In this document: in pieces, positions 22,722-35,466 of the stretch
Numbering within the stretch: position 1 is the stretch's first letter
Layout: each line of letters starts with the position of its first letter
Assembly (NCBI GenBank): GCA_900491605.1
Contig: UESW01004079.1
Location: 1,117,328 to 1,181,327 of the forward strand
Source of the DNA: Calamus simplicifolius
Lineage: Eukaryota > Streptophyta > Magnoliopsida > Arecales > Arecaceae
Reading direction: 5' to 3'
Length of the DNA stretch: 64,000 nucleotides
The notes under the pieces: model-generated
The model's database searches: none
The model's input: the letters and a program-made list of their open reading frames with translations, nothing else
Told to the model about the DNA's origin: nothing
Position numbers and translations under genes: made by a program

Positions 22722-25700
22722 ATGAAGGGTCCAAGCGATGTTGCTTCTGAGGTAACCTTTGACGATCTGGATAGGTTCCGTCACCTTTATAGGGTTCCCC
22801 TGGATGTAGCCTTATTGGTGCCGAGGGCCGAGCACCAGGTTTCAACCGAGTTAAGCCGGGGAGTCTTCTTCTACGAGGAGAGCTTGAGGGCAGGTCTCCA
22901 ATTCCTTCTTCATCCGTTGATACAGGAGGTGATGAGGTTTTACAACATATGCCCAACGATGGTAGCCCCAAATAGCTGGCGCAATCTTATCAGGTTCATC
23001 TTGATGTGCAGTCATGTTGGGGTGACTACAACCCTTCCCATATTCCGAGTCTGTTACAACCTGGTTTCTGGGAGGAGCTCTGAGTGGCCCTTCATTGGTT
23101 CCCGGAAGTCATTAAAGATGATTTTGATAATCCATCTTTGATAAAGGAATGGAAGTCTCGATTTTTTATTGCTGAGGGAAATATTGGGTTGGATTTCTCG
23201 AGGGGATGGGCGAGCTATGTGAAGGATCCGGAGGTGCGCCCAGAGTTGAGCGAGCAGGAGAAGAGAGATCGAATGACTCTTCGCAGTGGTTAGGAGGTTT
23301 CAACTAGCACTCTGTTAGTAGAGGATGCCCTTTTCGCTGCCGGACTTAGCTCTATCGACCCTCAAGTTGAGTCTTTTCTCTAATGGTCAGCATGTTTATG
23401 TAATTCCACTACTGTTTAACTGAACATTTGTTGTGTTTTCAGCCGAGAGGTCTGCATTTGTGGGCCAAATAAGAAGGGAGCCGGGCAAGCGCCATAGGGG
23501 CTCCAGCTCCAAGGACAAGCATAGGTCCGAGAAGAGGGCCCGTCCTTTCGGGTCTCGCTCAAAGGAGCTTAGGAAAGACGATGTTGGCCGCCACTCCTCT
23601 GCTTCAAAGAGGAAGGAAGCGGAAACGCCGGCCGTAACCGATAAGCCCTCCCTACCGAGGGGGGCGAGATAGCAGAGAAATCATTAGGGGGAGCTCGGAA
23701 AGAACCACCAAGGTTTCCCCCCTCCAAATAGTGGTCATGTCAGACAACGCCGAGGAGATGTCGTTGGTCCGTCCGGGGATCCTCCCCTATTCTTCAGTTA
23801 CCGAGGTGGAGAGTCCACTGCATAGGGAAGAAGCCCCTGCTCAGGTGGAGGGGTCAGAAGAGGCAGCGGCGGCTGCTGAGGCTCAAGTGGAACCACCTGT
23901 TGAGAGGTTGGTGGAGGTCGAAGTGCCTCCTTTTGAGGGTCTTTCTGTTACGGCATCGGGGATACCGTGAAAGAATTGAAGTTCAAATGGAGTCTGCAAG
24001 AAATAGAGCAGTTGTCGAAGAGGAAGAGGAAGAGGAGGAAGAATCGTTGGACGAAGGGGGTGCTCGGGCCGAGGCTCCCTCAGCCGGGGCCGAAGCATCA
24101 GAGGCCCTGCAAGCTAGAGTCTTGATAGAGAAAGCCGAGCGAATAGCGGTTCCTCGGGCCGAAGCCCCTTAGGTCGGCTCTTCGGCCATAGTTCTCTCGT
24201 CCACAGCTCAGAGGTGGATGACATGCTTACTGCCTTGATGAGGTCTATTTTGTGCTCGGGAGGAAGTTCCTCGACGGACGAGTCTGCAGCCGAGGATATC
24301 ATCGATGCGGCTTTTGGTCGGCTTGGGGTGCGAGGGATATTTTCTTCTCCCCGAAATTAGTAATGCTACTCTCATGAAGATTGTTTCGAATTACGCCTTT
24401 CGGGTAAGTTATTGTGCCGAAGTTGTAATTCTCGATGGATCGGTTTGACCGTGGTTTCTTACTTGTATTTTTCTTTCAGAATTCCTTGTTTCTTACTTGT
24501 ATTTTTCTTTCAGAATGCCTTGATTACAAGGGCATTGAATTGGCGCTTGAATTTGGCCACTGGGGCTTACGCTCAGGCTAGAAGGAGGCGGTGACCTTCG
24601 GACGAGGGTGGATTCAACTAGCCGGCTCTCTAGGGTCTTAGCGTCCACTAAGGCGGACTTTGAGAGGGTGAGTGAGTCTTACCGTCTTGCAGCCGAGAGG
24701 GCCTCTCGGCTCGAGGCTCAAGTCAGAGAGCTCCAGGTTTCCATGAACAATCAGACAAGGCTTGCCTGGAGTTATCCCAGATTAAGGCTAAGCATGCCGA
24801 TGAAGTTAAGGCCATGCAGCAGTATTTTGAAAAAAGATGGGACCAAGGCTAGTCATGCTGAGGAGAAAAATTGGGGCAGGAGGCTCAAGGAGGAGGAGCG
24901 TAAGTGCCGGCAGCGGGATCAGCTTGCCGATCTGAATAGGGAATTTTCGATATGGAGAATCGGCTGAAGTGGCAATATGAGCAGATTGCTAGGCTCACCG
25001 ATGATCTCGATCGATCTCGCGGGAAGTCGGGAATAAGCAGTTCCGAATTAATGACCTCAAGGATGGTCTTCAACAAAATAAATCGGCCAAGTTGAAGGCC
25101 TTGGAAAAGGTTTAGGAGCTGAGCGATAAAATGCTCGGCGGGAGGAAGAGGTATAGTGTCTTCCTATTTATTTGCTTCCGGTGCTTTTCTTTTGTTTGTG
25201 GGCTCAAACCCCGATGTTTTGTAGATGGCAGAATTGGGCTCGAGGCGCAGGAGCAATTTAAGGCTCTAAGGGCGGAGTTGTCCGTAAGTCGCCAGATGAA
25301 TTTCGATCTTGGGGGCCAGTTAACTGAAGCCAACAACCGAATTGCTTCGGCTGTGGAGGAGTACAAGAGTTCCGCCCAATTTTTGAGGAGCGTAGAGAGG
25401 CTTGTGCCGATGCATTTCGGTTCGGCAAAAAGAAACTCGAGCGAAGATCTCTCGGATGCATCCCGAGTGTGACTTATCCTTTTTGGATGCCGACGTTTTG
25501 ATGCTTGTACCCCGGGGCCGAAGAAGCCGAGTATGAGGATATTTCGGACGTCGATCTTGACGCTATCCTGGGCCCTAATGAGGCTGTGGCTTCCGAAGAA
25601 TGCCCTCAGTCTGTTGCCGAGGAACCCAGACTCTTCCTTCAACATTCGAAGCGGGTGAAGCGAGTCAAACCCTTCCGGACGTTATCAAAGAGGTTCTGGG

Positions 25701-25725
25701 AACGGACCCGGACCCTGATTCTTAA
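22722..25725 (+). pseudogene. Opposite-strand spliced gene of Gypsy-B (Transposase_28-like protein)
   Basis: ATG at 22722 begins MKGPSDVASEVTFDDL. The domain continues with STELSRGVFFYEESLRAGL, LIQEVMRFYNI and VAPNSWRNLI, then shifts frame near 23110 and reaches PSLIKEWKSRFFIAEGNIG. Gypsy-C gives the intron plan. Intron 1 ends at AG 23441-23442, but its donor position reads AAG|TTGAGT, so GT is lost. Intron 2 has donor GTAAGT at 24404 and two tandem acceptors (AG at 24478-24479 and 24512-24513). Intron 3 is 25151-25224. Exon 2 encodes a basic KDKHRSEKRAR-type region and an acidic region, exon 3 a coiled coil, and exon 4 an acidic tail ending at TAA 25723-25725. Stops and frameshifts make it a pseudogene. 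The protein's role is unknown. Confidence 0.75.
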
Positions 25726-26536
25726 GGGTCGCTTAAGTATTTTCGCTTTTTCAACCTGTAATCTAATTGAAACTTAATGAATGAGTCTTCTGATTTCTCT
25801 TTGCCTTATCGCTTTGGTCATTACTTTTCTGAATGACCTTTTTGTTGGGAGTTCCTTTGGTGGTAAACAAATCATACGCGAAATGCGTTTTAAGGTCGGA
25901 TAGCCCATAGGGGTTCCGAGTTGAAGATTCTACTTAATTGAAGCCAGATTAGTTGGTTTTCTGACGCATGAGATTGTTCAATTTTTTTGCGAAATGCAAT
26001 TCCGATTTTGCCTCAGTTGGGGCCGTGGTTAGGTGCGCGCAAACTTACTCGGTTTTGCTAAGGCACAAATGGTTCGGTGGAGAGAGTCAAGAATGGCTCG
26101 AGTACCTCGGCTAGGGCAGAGGTTAGATAGTTTGGTTTGTCGAAGTAAAAAGTTGGTACATTTTCTGCCGAGGCATACGAAATGGCTTTTCCAAAGGGCA
26201 CTGTTTCTGCTCAAGGCATTTATCCGGTTGGCCTTTTCCGATGCGGATCTTTTTAACGTATGCAATAGGCATTCGATTGCCATTAAACGACATCGTTTTC
26301 GAAAGGGGATTTCCCAGGTTTGCCCATATCTCAAGGACTTGCGACTGATTTCCTGCATTTAAGGCTCTTGATTCGAGATCAGAGGAAAATCTTTTGCCTT
26401 TTGTCACGGCCTGGGAGGCGCGTTCGGCACGCTTTGGAAAGTGCCCTCTTCTTTTGATCTACCATGTGGCAGCGTGGATAGGGCATTTCAAATTCCGGGG
26501 CTCCCTTCTTTAATGACTGCCCTCGGCATGCTTGCC
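25726..26536. other. Spacer between the two opposite-strand units in Gypsy-B
   Basis: This is conserved with Gypsy-C 55664-56447. It has no convincing reading frame. It is probably the 3' end of the first unit and the promoter region of the second. The Gypsy-C copy has an AATAAA near 55718. Confidence 0.4.
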
Positions 26537-27290
26537 TATAAAATGGAAGAGCGGCCGTGTTAGGCTATCTCCCAAGACCTTTTCTTTCTGTGAGTCGTAA
26601 GGGCTTTCATGGCGTTTGTTTCATCGAGGATGGAGTGATCGAGCTACCCTTTTGAAAGCTAGTTTGCCCCGATAACTGGGGTGATGGAGAAGCTACTGAA
26701 GAGCAGGCAATCCTTAAGGAGGAATTCTCGGAGATCATATGAGAGCGCACGGGAGGCCCGCAGAGGTCATATGGGGAGTGCACGTATGCGCTTTCTGTGT
26801 ATCCTTTGCCACTTGCCATGGGGATCGCAGGAAATGCAAAGCATACGTATTCCCTGTGGCTGACATGAATTTCGTTTCCTTCCTTAGTTTGAATTCCTCA
26901 GTTCATCCGCCTGAGGAATCTTTTTCATGTGAAGAGGGAGGAGGGATGTGTGGGTCTGCTAGTTCCTTGCCTATGTTGTTGTGTAGTGGCTAGCAGACCA
27001 GCATCCACTTGGGGGGATGCTTCATTGGCATAAGCATCCACGGGTCCTTGACCTAGTTATGATCCCTCAACGTGTTCATCCGAGGGATCCATGGATGGTC
27101 TACTTTGTTCTTTGGCATTAATCAGTGGCTCAACAGAGCTTGTCTGGTTTCTCTGATTTCTGGGGTCGGATGTAAAGACATCGTTATCGACCGAAGCTGC
27201 TTAGCCGAGCTTTTATCTTATTTGTATTTTCCGTGCTATGATGCACTTGTAATGCCTCTCAAGAGGTTGTAATTTTTTCATTAACAAAAA
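26537..27290 (+). pseudogene. Second opposite-strand unit in Gypsy-B, broken copy
   Basis: A TATAAAAT box at 26537 is followed by an ATG at 26609 (MAFVSSRME). This corresponds to the intact 104-aa frame of Gypsy-C at 56529-56843. In B a TGA appears after ten codons and the conserved FPFES motif is followed by a stop and frame changes. The duplicated block 'agaggtcatat..gagcgcacg' is also present here. The unit ends near 27285 in a T-rich, ATTAAC-containing sequence matching the poly(A) region of C. Confidence 0.55.
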
Positions 27291-27640
27291 AAGTTTCTAC
27301 TCTTTCTTCTTTTGACATCTGTTTCTTTTTCCGATGTGATTGTGTCGAGAGTTGCTACTCTCATTTTATGCTTTTCGGTCCGTAGCATAATCTATAAGTC
27401 CGACAGCGCTTTTGCTACTTTATTTTTGCCAACATGTCATTTAGTCCTCTGTGGAGGAAGTTTTTATCTCTGTTTAGGTCAGAGAAAGGCCTGGGCGGCC
27501 CTGTGAGCTCATGCAGTAAACATGGTCCTATTTAAGGGATGAAGTACGTATTTCTTTGAAAAGAAATAACTTACATAATCTTGCTGGCAAGCGGAGAAAT
27601 GTTACTTACCTCTGCCGAAGCATAATAGGACGTCTTAGTC
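27291..27640. other. Spacer before the Gypsy-B array
   Basis: It is conserved with Gypsy-C 57230-57590. No gene is seen. It ends with 'cgaagcataataggacgtctta', directly before the first repeats. Confidence 0.35.
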
Positions 27641-28835
27641 GCATCAAGTGTTTGAGAAATTACTTGTCTCGGTCGAGGCTTCCAGAAATATATTATTCGG
27701 ATTGGCCGAGGCTTCCAGAAATATATTACTCGGTTTGTCCGAGACTTCCAGAAATATATTACTCGGTTTGGCGAGGCTTCAGAAAAATATCACTCGGCTT
27801 GGCCGAGGCTTCAAGAATATATTTTACTTGGCGCTGCCAAGGTACGGAGACCGTTACTTGGCTCGGCCGAGGCTTCAGAAATATATCACTCGGGTTGGCC
27901 GAGGCTTCAAGATTATATTTTACTTGGCACTGCCAAGGTACGAAGACCGTCACTCGGCTTGGCCGAGGCTTCAAGATTATATTTTACTTGGTGCTGCCAA
28001 AGTATGGAGACTATCACTCGGCTTGGCCGAGGCTTTAAGAATATATCACTCGGTTTGGCCGAGGCTTCAAGATTAAATTTTACTTGGCACTGCCAAGGTA
28101 CAGAGACCATCACTCGGCTTGGCCGAGGCTTCAGAAATATACCACTCGATTTGGCCGAGGCTTCAAGATTATATTTTACTTGGCGCTGCCAAGGTACGGA
28201 GACCGTTACTCGGCTTGGCCAAGGTTTTAAGATTATTTTACTTGGCATTGCCAAGGTACGGAGACCATCATTCAGCTTGGCTGAGGCTTCAAGATTATAT
28301 TTTACTTGGCGCTGCCAAGGTACGAAGATCGCTCGGCTAGGCCGATATATTTTACTTGGCGGGTCAAGGTACGAAGATCGCTCGGCTAGGCCGATATATG
28401 TTACTTGGCGGGCCAAGGTACAAAGATCGCTCGGTTAGGCGATATATTTTACTTGGCATGGCCAAGGTACAAAGATCGCTCAACTAGGCCGATATATTTT
28501 ACTTGGCACGGCCAAGGTACGAAGATCGCTCGGCTAGGCTGATATATTTTACTTGGCACAGCCAAGGTACAAAGATTGCTCGGCTAGGCCGAAATATTTT
28601 ACTTGGCGCAGCCAAGGTACGAAGATCGCTCGGCTATGTCGCAGCCAAGGTACAAAGATCGCTCGGCTAGGCCGATATATTTTACTTGGCATGGCCAAAG
28701 TACGAAGATCACTCGGCTAGGCCGATATATTTTACTTGGCGCGGCCAAGGTACAAAGATCGCTTGGCTAGGCCGATATATTTTACTTGGCGGCCAAGGTA
28801 CGGAGATCGCTCGGCCCAGCCAAGGATTTTATGAC
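27641..28835 (-). repeat. Tandem array of hairpin-forming units in Gypsy-B
   Basis: About 1.2 kb of degenerate repeats. The left half mixes a GCCGAGGCTTCAAGA-type unit with a TTTTACTTGGC-type unit. The right half (28330-28830) is a more regular unit of about 60 bp containing ATATATTTTACTTGGC. Two inverted repeats alternate: CTCGGC-(3-4 nt)-GCCGAG and CTTGGC-(3-4 nt)-GCCAAG. The array lies directly 3' of pol on the sense strand. Long open frames here on both strands are repeat artefacts. Confidence 0.9.
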
Positions 28836-28946
28836 CTGCTTCTCATTGCAGCTTTCAAGGAGAGTTATAAGAATTTTGCAAGCCTTTGAGAATTAAATTT
28901 AATTCAATGAACAAAAATGAGTTTAGTAAGAGCGTACTTTCACTGA

Positions 28947-30300
28947 TGGTATGCGCAAAGATTATCCGAGTTCCACGTTCAAGGAATAGATTTCATCCAA
29001 ATCTTGGAGTTTGTAGGTGCCGGGTCTGATTACTTCGGTCACTTGGTAGGAGCCCTCCCAATTTGGGAAATAATTTTCCTTGCTCTAGTGGCTTCGAGAC
29101 GGATGCCTTCCGAAGCACCAGATCGCTGAGGAGGAAAAACTTCCCTCGGACTCTGATGGAGTGATAATGAGCTACTCTTTGTTGATAGGCGGCCATCCAA
29201 TTCGGGCCTTCTCTTGACTTCTTCTATCAGGTCAAGATTAGTTCGGAGCTGCTCGTCATTGGATTCTTCTAAATAGCCCTCTATACAAGGGGAGGGAGTC
29301 CGATCTCCACAAGGATTACGATTATGCCAAAAGCCATCTTGAATGGGGTCTGCCCTGTGGGTACTCTCTCGGTAGTCCGATATGCCCATAATACATTGTG
29401 GAGCTCCTCGGCCCATCGGCCTCGCGCCCGGTTGAGCCGAGCTTTAATTCCCTGCAAGAGAGTTTGGTTGGTTACCTCGCTTCTTCATTAGCTTGAGGAT
29501 GTCCGACCGACGTCAGGCGATGGAGAATGCCATGGTCCTCGCAGAACTTCGGAACTTAGGGTTGTCGAACTGCTTCCCGTTGTCAGTGATGATAGTGTGG
29601 GGAAGACCGAAGCGGCGATGATGGATCTCCACATGAAGTCTTTAGCACGGGCTTCGGTTATCTGGGCGACTGCTTCGGCATCAACCTATTTAGTAAAATA
29701 ATCAATTGCAACAAATAAGAACTTCCTTTGCCCTGTTGCGAGAGGGAAAGGGCCAAGAATATCCATCCCCAACTTGGCGAAGGGCTAGGGGGATATGGAA
29801 GTCAGGTGCGCCGAAGGGAGCCTTTGAACATTCGAATGCCTCTGGCATGAATCACAAGTTCGAACAAGGTCATCGGCATCTTTTTGCATCGTCGGCTAAT
29901 AATACCCTTGATGCAGCACTTTGTGCCATAGGGCCCTACCACCAAGGTGATTGCCGCAGATGCCTTCGTGGACCTCCCGAAGAGCATAGTCGGCCTCTGT
30001 AGGTCGAAGGCATTTGAGCAGCGGCATTGAGAAGGACCGCTTGTATAGCCGGTCATCAATCAGAACATAATGAGATGATAGCAATTTCAACTTTCTTGCT
30101 TCCTTTCTATCAGTGGGCAGCAACCCTTCTTTGAGGTACTGGTGTAGGGGGTCCATCCAGAATGGTTTGATGTCAACCTGCATCATCTGATCAACATCGG
30201 CGATGCTAGGCTTCTCCAGGACCTCCAGGTGGAATTTTCGCTCAAGATCCATTGACTCCGTAGTTGCCAGGCGGGACAGTAGGTCGGCATGCATGTTTTC
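28947..30300 (-). pseudogene. Integrase of Gypsy-B, frameshifted
   Basis: On the minus strand the N-terminal region is open at 30294-29896, with EADYALREVHEGICGNHLGG, the HHCC zinc-finger start. The core (about 29800-29400) is broken. The C-terminal part (29416-28960) contains RMAAYQQRVAHYHS-like sequence, the basic loop before the chromodomain-less C-terminus of plant Gypsy integrases. It matches Gypsy-C 58462-59260. Confidence 0.75.
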
Positions 30301-30439
30301 AGTCCTTGGGATCTAGACAATTTTAAATTCATCGAAATAGGAGGATAGATCGCGCACCTTTTGGAGATATTGAATCATACTCAGCTCTCGAGCCTTGAAT
30401 TCTTTCTGCACCTGGCCAGCCACCAATTGGGAGTCGATC

Positions 30440-32360
30440 TAGGCAATCAATTTCTTGACTTTAAGCTCACGGGTGATTCAGAGTCTGAAGAGCAGGGCTT
30501 CATACTCTGCTTCATTGTTTGAAGCTGGAAAGGAGAAGCAATGCCATATTCAAAGGTTGCGCCTTCCGACTGGTGAGGACCAGGCCGGTGCCAGAGCCAC
30601 CCGCACTGGAGGATCCATCGGCGTGAAGCAACCATGGGGCGCTGAGCTTTGGTTGTCTGGGGGTATCCGAAACAGAGCCATCTTCGGGTATGGTGCATTC
30701 GAGGAGGAAGTCTGCTAGAACTTGGACTTTAATGGCTGGACGACGCTGATATTGAATGTCATGCTCGCTCAGCTCGATAGCCCTTTTGGTCATTCTCCCC
30801 AATGCTTCTGGACGATGGATAATTGCCTTGAGGGGTTGGTCGGTCAGGACGATGACAGTATGCGCCTGGAAGTATGGTCACAACTTTCGGACCGATGTTA
30901 CTAGAGCTAGGACCATCTTCTCGACTCGAGTGTACCTCGTTTCAGCGTCTTTGAGTAATTTGCTGACATAATAGATAGGTCTTTGGACTTTGTTCTCCTC
31001 TCTGATTAGCACCGAGCCAACAGCGTCTTCAGAGACCGCCAGGTATAGATTCAGCACTTCCCCTGGCTTCGGACTACTGAGGAGAGGTGGCGAGCCGAGG
31101 TATTTCTTGAGGTCTTCGAAGGACTTCTGGCAATCTGGGGTCCACTGAAAGTTTTTGGCCGACCGAAGCACTTTGAAGAAGGGAAAGCATTTCTCGGCCG
31201 ACCAAGCAATGAAGCGGTTGAGGGCTGCTACCCTCCTGGTGAGGCGCTGCACGTCCTTGACTGACCCTGGCGGAGCCATTTGTTGCAGGGCTTGGATTTT
31301 CTGAGGGTTTGCCTCGATGCCTCGCTGTGAAACCATGAAGCCGAGGAATTTTCAAGTTGACTCTGAAGGCATTTAGTGGGGTTGAGCTTCATCTGATATT
31401 TTTAAAGTGTAGCGAAGCTCTCCGCAAGGTCCTCGATGTGCTGGGATGCCTCCTTGCTTTTTATCAGCATATCATCAACATACACCTCCATGTTCCGATC
31501 GATTTGCTCCTTGAAGACTTTGTTGACCAGCCTTTGGTAGGTGGCACCTGCATTTTTCAAACCAAAGGGCATAACTCGGTAGCAATAGATACCTCGATCG
31601 ATGATGAAGGTGATTTTCTTCTCGTCTTGGGCGCCATTCGGATCTGGTTGTAGCCCGAATAGGCATCCATAAAAGTTAGCATTTGATGGCCTGAAGTTGA
31701 ATCCACGAGCTGATCAATCCGCAGAAGAGGGAAGCTTTCTTTTGGGCAGGCCTTATTGAGGTCAGTGAAGTCGATGCAGATCCCCCATTTGCCATTCGAC
31801 TTCTTCACTATGACCACGTTCGCCAGCCAGTCGGGGTAACTAACCTTTCGGATAAACTTGGCTTTGATGAGCTTATCTACCTCTTCTTCGATGGCCTTTT
31901 AGCGCTTTGGGGCGAAGCTCCTTTTCTTCTGCTTAATGGGCCTGAATGTTTCGTCCATGCTGAGGCGGTGGACCAGGACATCTGGGCTGATTCTAGGCAT
32001 ATCCAATGCAACCAGGCGAAGACGTCGGCATTCCTTCGAAGGAACTCAATTAATTCTTGTCGAAGCTTTCCTTCTAGGTGCGATCCGACCTTTATAGTTC
32101 GGTCGGGCCAAGCCTCGTCAAGTGGTACCTCCTCCAGTTCTTCGGTCAGCTCTCCTTGTTGCTCGGCGAGATCTTCCCAAGCGTCCAGCCCATCCACCTC
32201 GGGCTTTCTGGATTGAAGGTTGGTAACAAAGCAATGCCAAGCTATGATCTGACTTCCTCGAACAACCCCCACTCCCCATTCAGTGGGGAATTTTATGGCG
32301 AGATGGGGAATGAAAATGATGGCTTTAGAGATATTTTCCCTGGTCTACCGAGGATGGCGT
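30440..32360 (-). pseudogene. Reverse transcriptase and RNase H region of Gypsy-B
   Basis: The RT start reads KWGICIDFTDLNKACPKESF and FMDAYSGYNQIRM at 31817-31650, followed by a frameshift. The YVDDM catalytic motif lies near 31485-31470. The first RNase H is open at 31336-30878 (IYYVSKLLKDAETRYTRVEK). A second RNase H-like domain lies at 30802-30450 with HADGSSSAGGSGTGLVL, a typical start of the Tat second RNase H. Frame changes separate the parts. Confidence 0.8.
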
Positions 32361-32800
32361 TGTAGGGAGATCTGAGCTTGGTCACGAGGAAATCCATGAA
32401 CATGGTAGCCACGGGGCCAGGTGCCGGCTCAGACTGACAGAGTGATGACTCCTTCAGGGATTATGGAGTCACCTGTGAAGCCCACTAGGGTGGACTCCAC
32501 CGGTTGAAGGCTTTCTACCCAAATTTTAACCTCACAAAGGCATCAAATACAGAACGTTAACAGAGCTTCCACTATCAACCAAAATTCGGTGTACATCATA
32601 ATTGTTCATATTTAAAGATACAATCAAAGCATCATCGTGGGGGTATTGTACCTTCCCAAGGTCTTCATCAGAGAAGGTGAGCTCATCGACTCGAGCTTTC
32701 TTCGGCAAGCTTTCCTCCTCGCCGGCCAAGAGGATGGGGATCCGGCCGCCGTTATCATGTTGACATTGCCGAGGACCGGGGATTCGGTGGAGGAAGTTGG
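32361..32800 (-). pseudogene. Retropepsin-like protease of Gypsy-B
   Basis: On the minus strand VHRILVDSGSSVNVLY (near 32590-32545) contains the Asp-Ser-Gly active site. An upstream acidic linker with KARVDELTFSDEDL precedes it. The frame ends soon after, so the C-terminal half is in another frame. Confidence 0.75.
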
Positions 32801-32839
32801 CGAGGCTCGGGTTGGCATTCTCCTCATCGTTCGGCTCAG

Positions 32840-34291
32840 GGGGCCCCTAAACCGGTCCAGTCTGCCCCAGATTAATCGCTCGATCTCGTTCTTTAGCTAC
32901 CAGCAGTCTTTAGTATCATGCCCGTAGTCCCGATGAAAGCGATAGTACTTGGCAGGGTCCCTCCGAGTTGCATTGCCTCGGAGAGGGGGAGGCCGGGGAA
33001 TTTGCCGCTCAATCTCCATTAGGATCTATGCTCTTGCGCGGTAAGGGGAGTATAGCGGTCGAACCTTCAGGCCAGACTCCGAGTTCGGTCTCGAGACGGC
33101 GGTGGAGGAGCTCTGCAGTGGCGAGGTGGGCTAGCACAGCGGTGGGTCCGCTGCTTGTCTGAGCCCTTTGCCTCTTTCTTCTTCAGCTGCTCGACCGAGC
33201 TGACCTCCTCGATTCTTCCATCCTTGTGTACTTGTCCGCCAGGGACATCATGTCCGAAAGGCTCTTCGAGTAATTAACCTTTAGAGCTAGGTAGAAGTCT
33301 CCCTCCTTGACACTCCTCGGCCAGGGCGGACATGGCCACCTCGTGGTTGAGATGGTCGACTTCTAAGAGAGCCGTGTTGAAGCGGCCGAGGTAATTCTTC
33401 AGCGATTCCCCTCTCTCTGCTTGACCTCGGAGAGGAATCGGATCTCCATCGCTGGCGATGGCTGTTGACGAACTGGCTGATGAGCAGACAGCTCAGCTCA
33501 TCAAAAGAATCAATGAAACCTGGCTTTAAGCTGTTGAACCAGGTTCGGGCAGATCCCCTTAAGGTGGAGGGGAAGGCTCTGCACAGGATCACATCTGATG
33601 CCCCATGGAATATCATGATGGATCTGAAGCTGCTGAGATGGTCGTCGGGATCGGTGGATCCATGATACGGCTCGATGGTATGGAGCTTGACATGAGGGGA
33701 ATCACTTCCTCATGGTCCTCTCGGAGAAGGGAATGCCCTGCTCCGCTTTCGGTTAGATGGAGGAGATTGCTGGCGGCGTCCAACTCCCGACGCCATTCTT
33801 GCCGCATCTCCTGCAACTGTAGCCTGATCCCCTCATCCATAGTGGTAGGAGGGATCGGGCGATGGGAAGGCAGCAACGGTGTCGAGTTCTGGAAAGACAC
33901 CGGGGAAGGGGAGTGAACCCACCTAAATCTGAGCGGGCTCTTCCCTCCAGCTCGCTGCGGTGCTGGTTTTGCCTTTGCGGGCTGGCGATGATAATCCGCT
34001 GCTTCCCGGATTGGAGGAAGAAATTGCTGGCGGAGCAGGGGTAGCGGCCTCTTCGTAAAGCTGAGGAGGGGAACGGCAGGGCTAGGGGTTGCCTGGAGCC
34101 CCTGGACCAACTGGATCAATGCCTGTACCTACTGGACCAGAGTGGCGAGCTGTCCAACGTTACCACCGTTGCCGGTAGCGAAGGGTTTCAGCTAGCAGTG
34201 GCGGTGGAGGTATTGTACCGCTAATCGGATTAGGCCTTTGAGAGGCGGCCTGGTCTTGAGCTTTAGATGTAGCTCTCTTCCGATTGGCCAT
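32840..34291 (-). pseudogene. gag polyprotein of Gypsy-B, frameshifted
   Basis: An ATG at 34291 (minus) opens a variable Pro/Ala-rich N-terminal region. The coiled-coil/capsid part follows near 33840-33290 with RQEWRRELDAAS and FPSTLRGSARTWFNSLKPG. A zinc-knuckle-like H.DYGHDTKDC motif lies near 32930-32900. Several frame changes are present. Confidence 0.75.
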
Positions 34292-34363
34292 TAGAGGATG
34301 CTTTTCTCTGGTTCTTGAGTCTTATCTTCTGGATCACAAGTTTATGGGACTTGAGGCCAAATA

Positions 34364-35466
34364 TGTTGCCGTGGAAATCCATTCTCCGACTCGGGTGCAC
34401 TTCTGGCTCCTGATCCGGACGCCGATCTCGTCGCCTCGGGTGGAACCTGCAAGACAGTCCGCACGCAGAGGGTGCTATGGGGGTTGCCCTCTGCGAAGGA
34501 CCCTCCGATGCCAAGTCAGTGAAGATTCACAGCAAGTAGATGTGAGGAGAAGACTCTCACAAAGGAGTTCCCCTTTTGGCGGGTATTCTCTCTCGAGCGC
34601 TCTGAGCTCAGGGGGAGCTTCAATGGAGTATCAGAGCTAGTGAATGAGTATGAGTAATAGCGTAAAGTATGCATAAGAACTGCGTACAAAATTGGCATAC
34701 TGAGAGATTTGAGGGCGGTGGTATTTATAGGTGATCACCTGATTCCTTGGACGTGCCCTGGATGGGGTCTGAAAACTATTAGGATTCGAGACGGATTCGA
34801 ATCAAGTTTGTTACGAGGCTAGTAGGGTCCGTATTTGTTAGTTAGAGGATCGACGGCTGGGAGAGCTAGTTGATGCCTTGAGATTCAGTGATCACATAGA
34901 CCTAGGCCACTCTTGCAGGTCCTAGGCCACTTCTGGCATGATTCCCCTCTTGGAATCTTATTCAGTAATTCGAACTCTTCGCGTCGGGTTCCGCAGAGGT
35001 ATTTTGAATGCCTTGGTTCGGCTAGAATGGGAATAATCTAGTTTTTTGAGGTATAGAATGGATCGGCTCGAATGTTCGAGGTATGGTCGGCTCGGATGAG
35101 GATAGCTGGTTTTTCGAGGTATAGAATGGATCGGCTCGAATGGTCGAGGTACGATCGGCTCAAATGGCCGAGGTATGAGGATAACTCGGGTTACTGAGGA
35201 ATGGCTCGGCTCAGATGGCCAAGGTATGAGGATAGCTCGGGTTACCGAGAATGGCTCGGCTCAGATCTCGGGTTACCGATGGCTCGGCTCAGATGGCCGA
35301 GATATGAGGATAGCTCGGGTTATCGGGGCGACCCGACTTTGTCAAAGGTGATTCGGCTTCGTCACTTGGATGTTATGTCGACTAGCTGGTAGGGTGTTTG
35401 GATTGGGCATGACCCAATTGTCGATGTGGATAGTCAATAATGCAATAAAGATTTTATCCCTCATCA
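34364..35466 (-). repeat. 5' LTR of Gypsy-B
   Basis: It matches 21247-22335. On the minus strand it starts TGATGAGGG and ends GGCAACA. The internal 51-bp tandem block is shorter and more broken (about 35060-35320) than in the 3' LTR. Confidence 0.85.

Larger units (their letters stand above)
21247..35466 (-). mobile_element. Gypsy-B, Tat-like Ty3/Gypsy retrotransposon
   Basis: A 14.2-kb element oriented on the minus strand, with LTRs at 21247-22335 and 34364-35466 that start TGTTGCC and end CCTCATCA as read on the plus strand. The flanks are GGATA (left) and GGATC (right), a 5-bp duplication with one mismatch. On the minus strand it carries gag, protease, RT, two RNase H segments and integrase (34291 to about 28947), then a tandem array. 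The opposite strand carries a four-exon gene and a second unit. It is the same family as Gypsy-C. The primer-binding site seems deleted: the LTR end is followed by TATTTGGCCTC, whereas Gypsy-C keeps a longer sequence there. Confidence 0.85.

Noticed and set aside
27556..28438. Overlapping long frames on both strands (YFTWRCQGTE repeats)
   Set aside because: Products of the Gypsy-B tandem array; all frames are open because the unit is repeated.
28330..28835. Regular about 60-bp repeats that look a little like a CRISPR array
   Set aside because: The whole unit is repeated with no unique spacers, no cas genes are present, and the setting is a plant retrotransposon.
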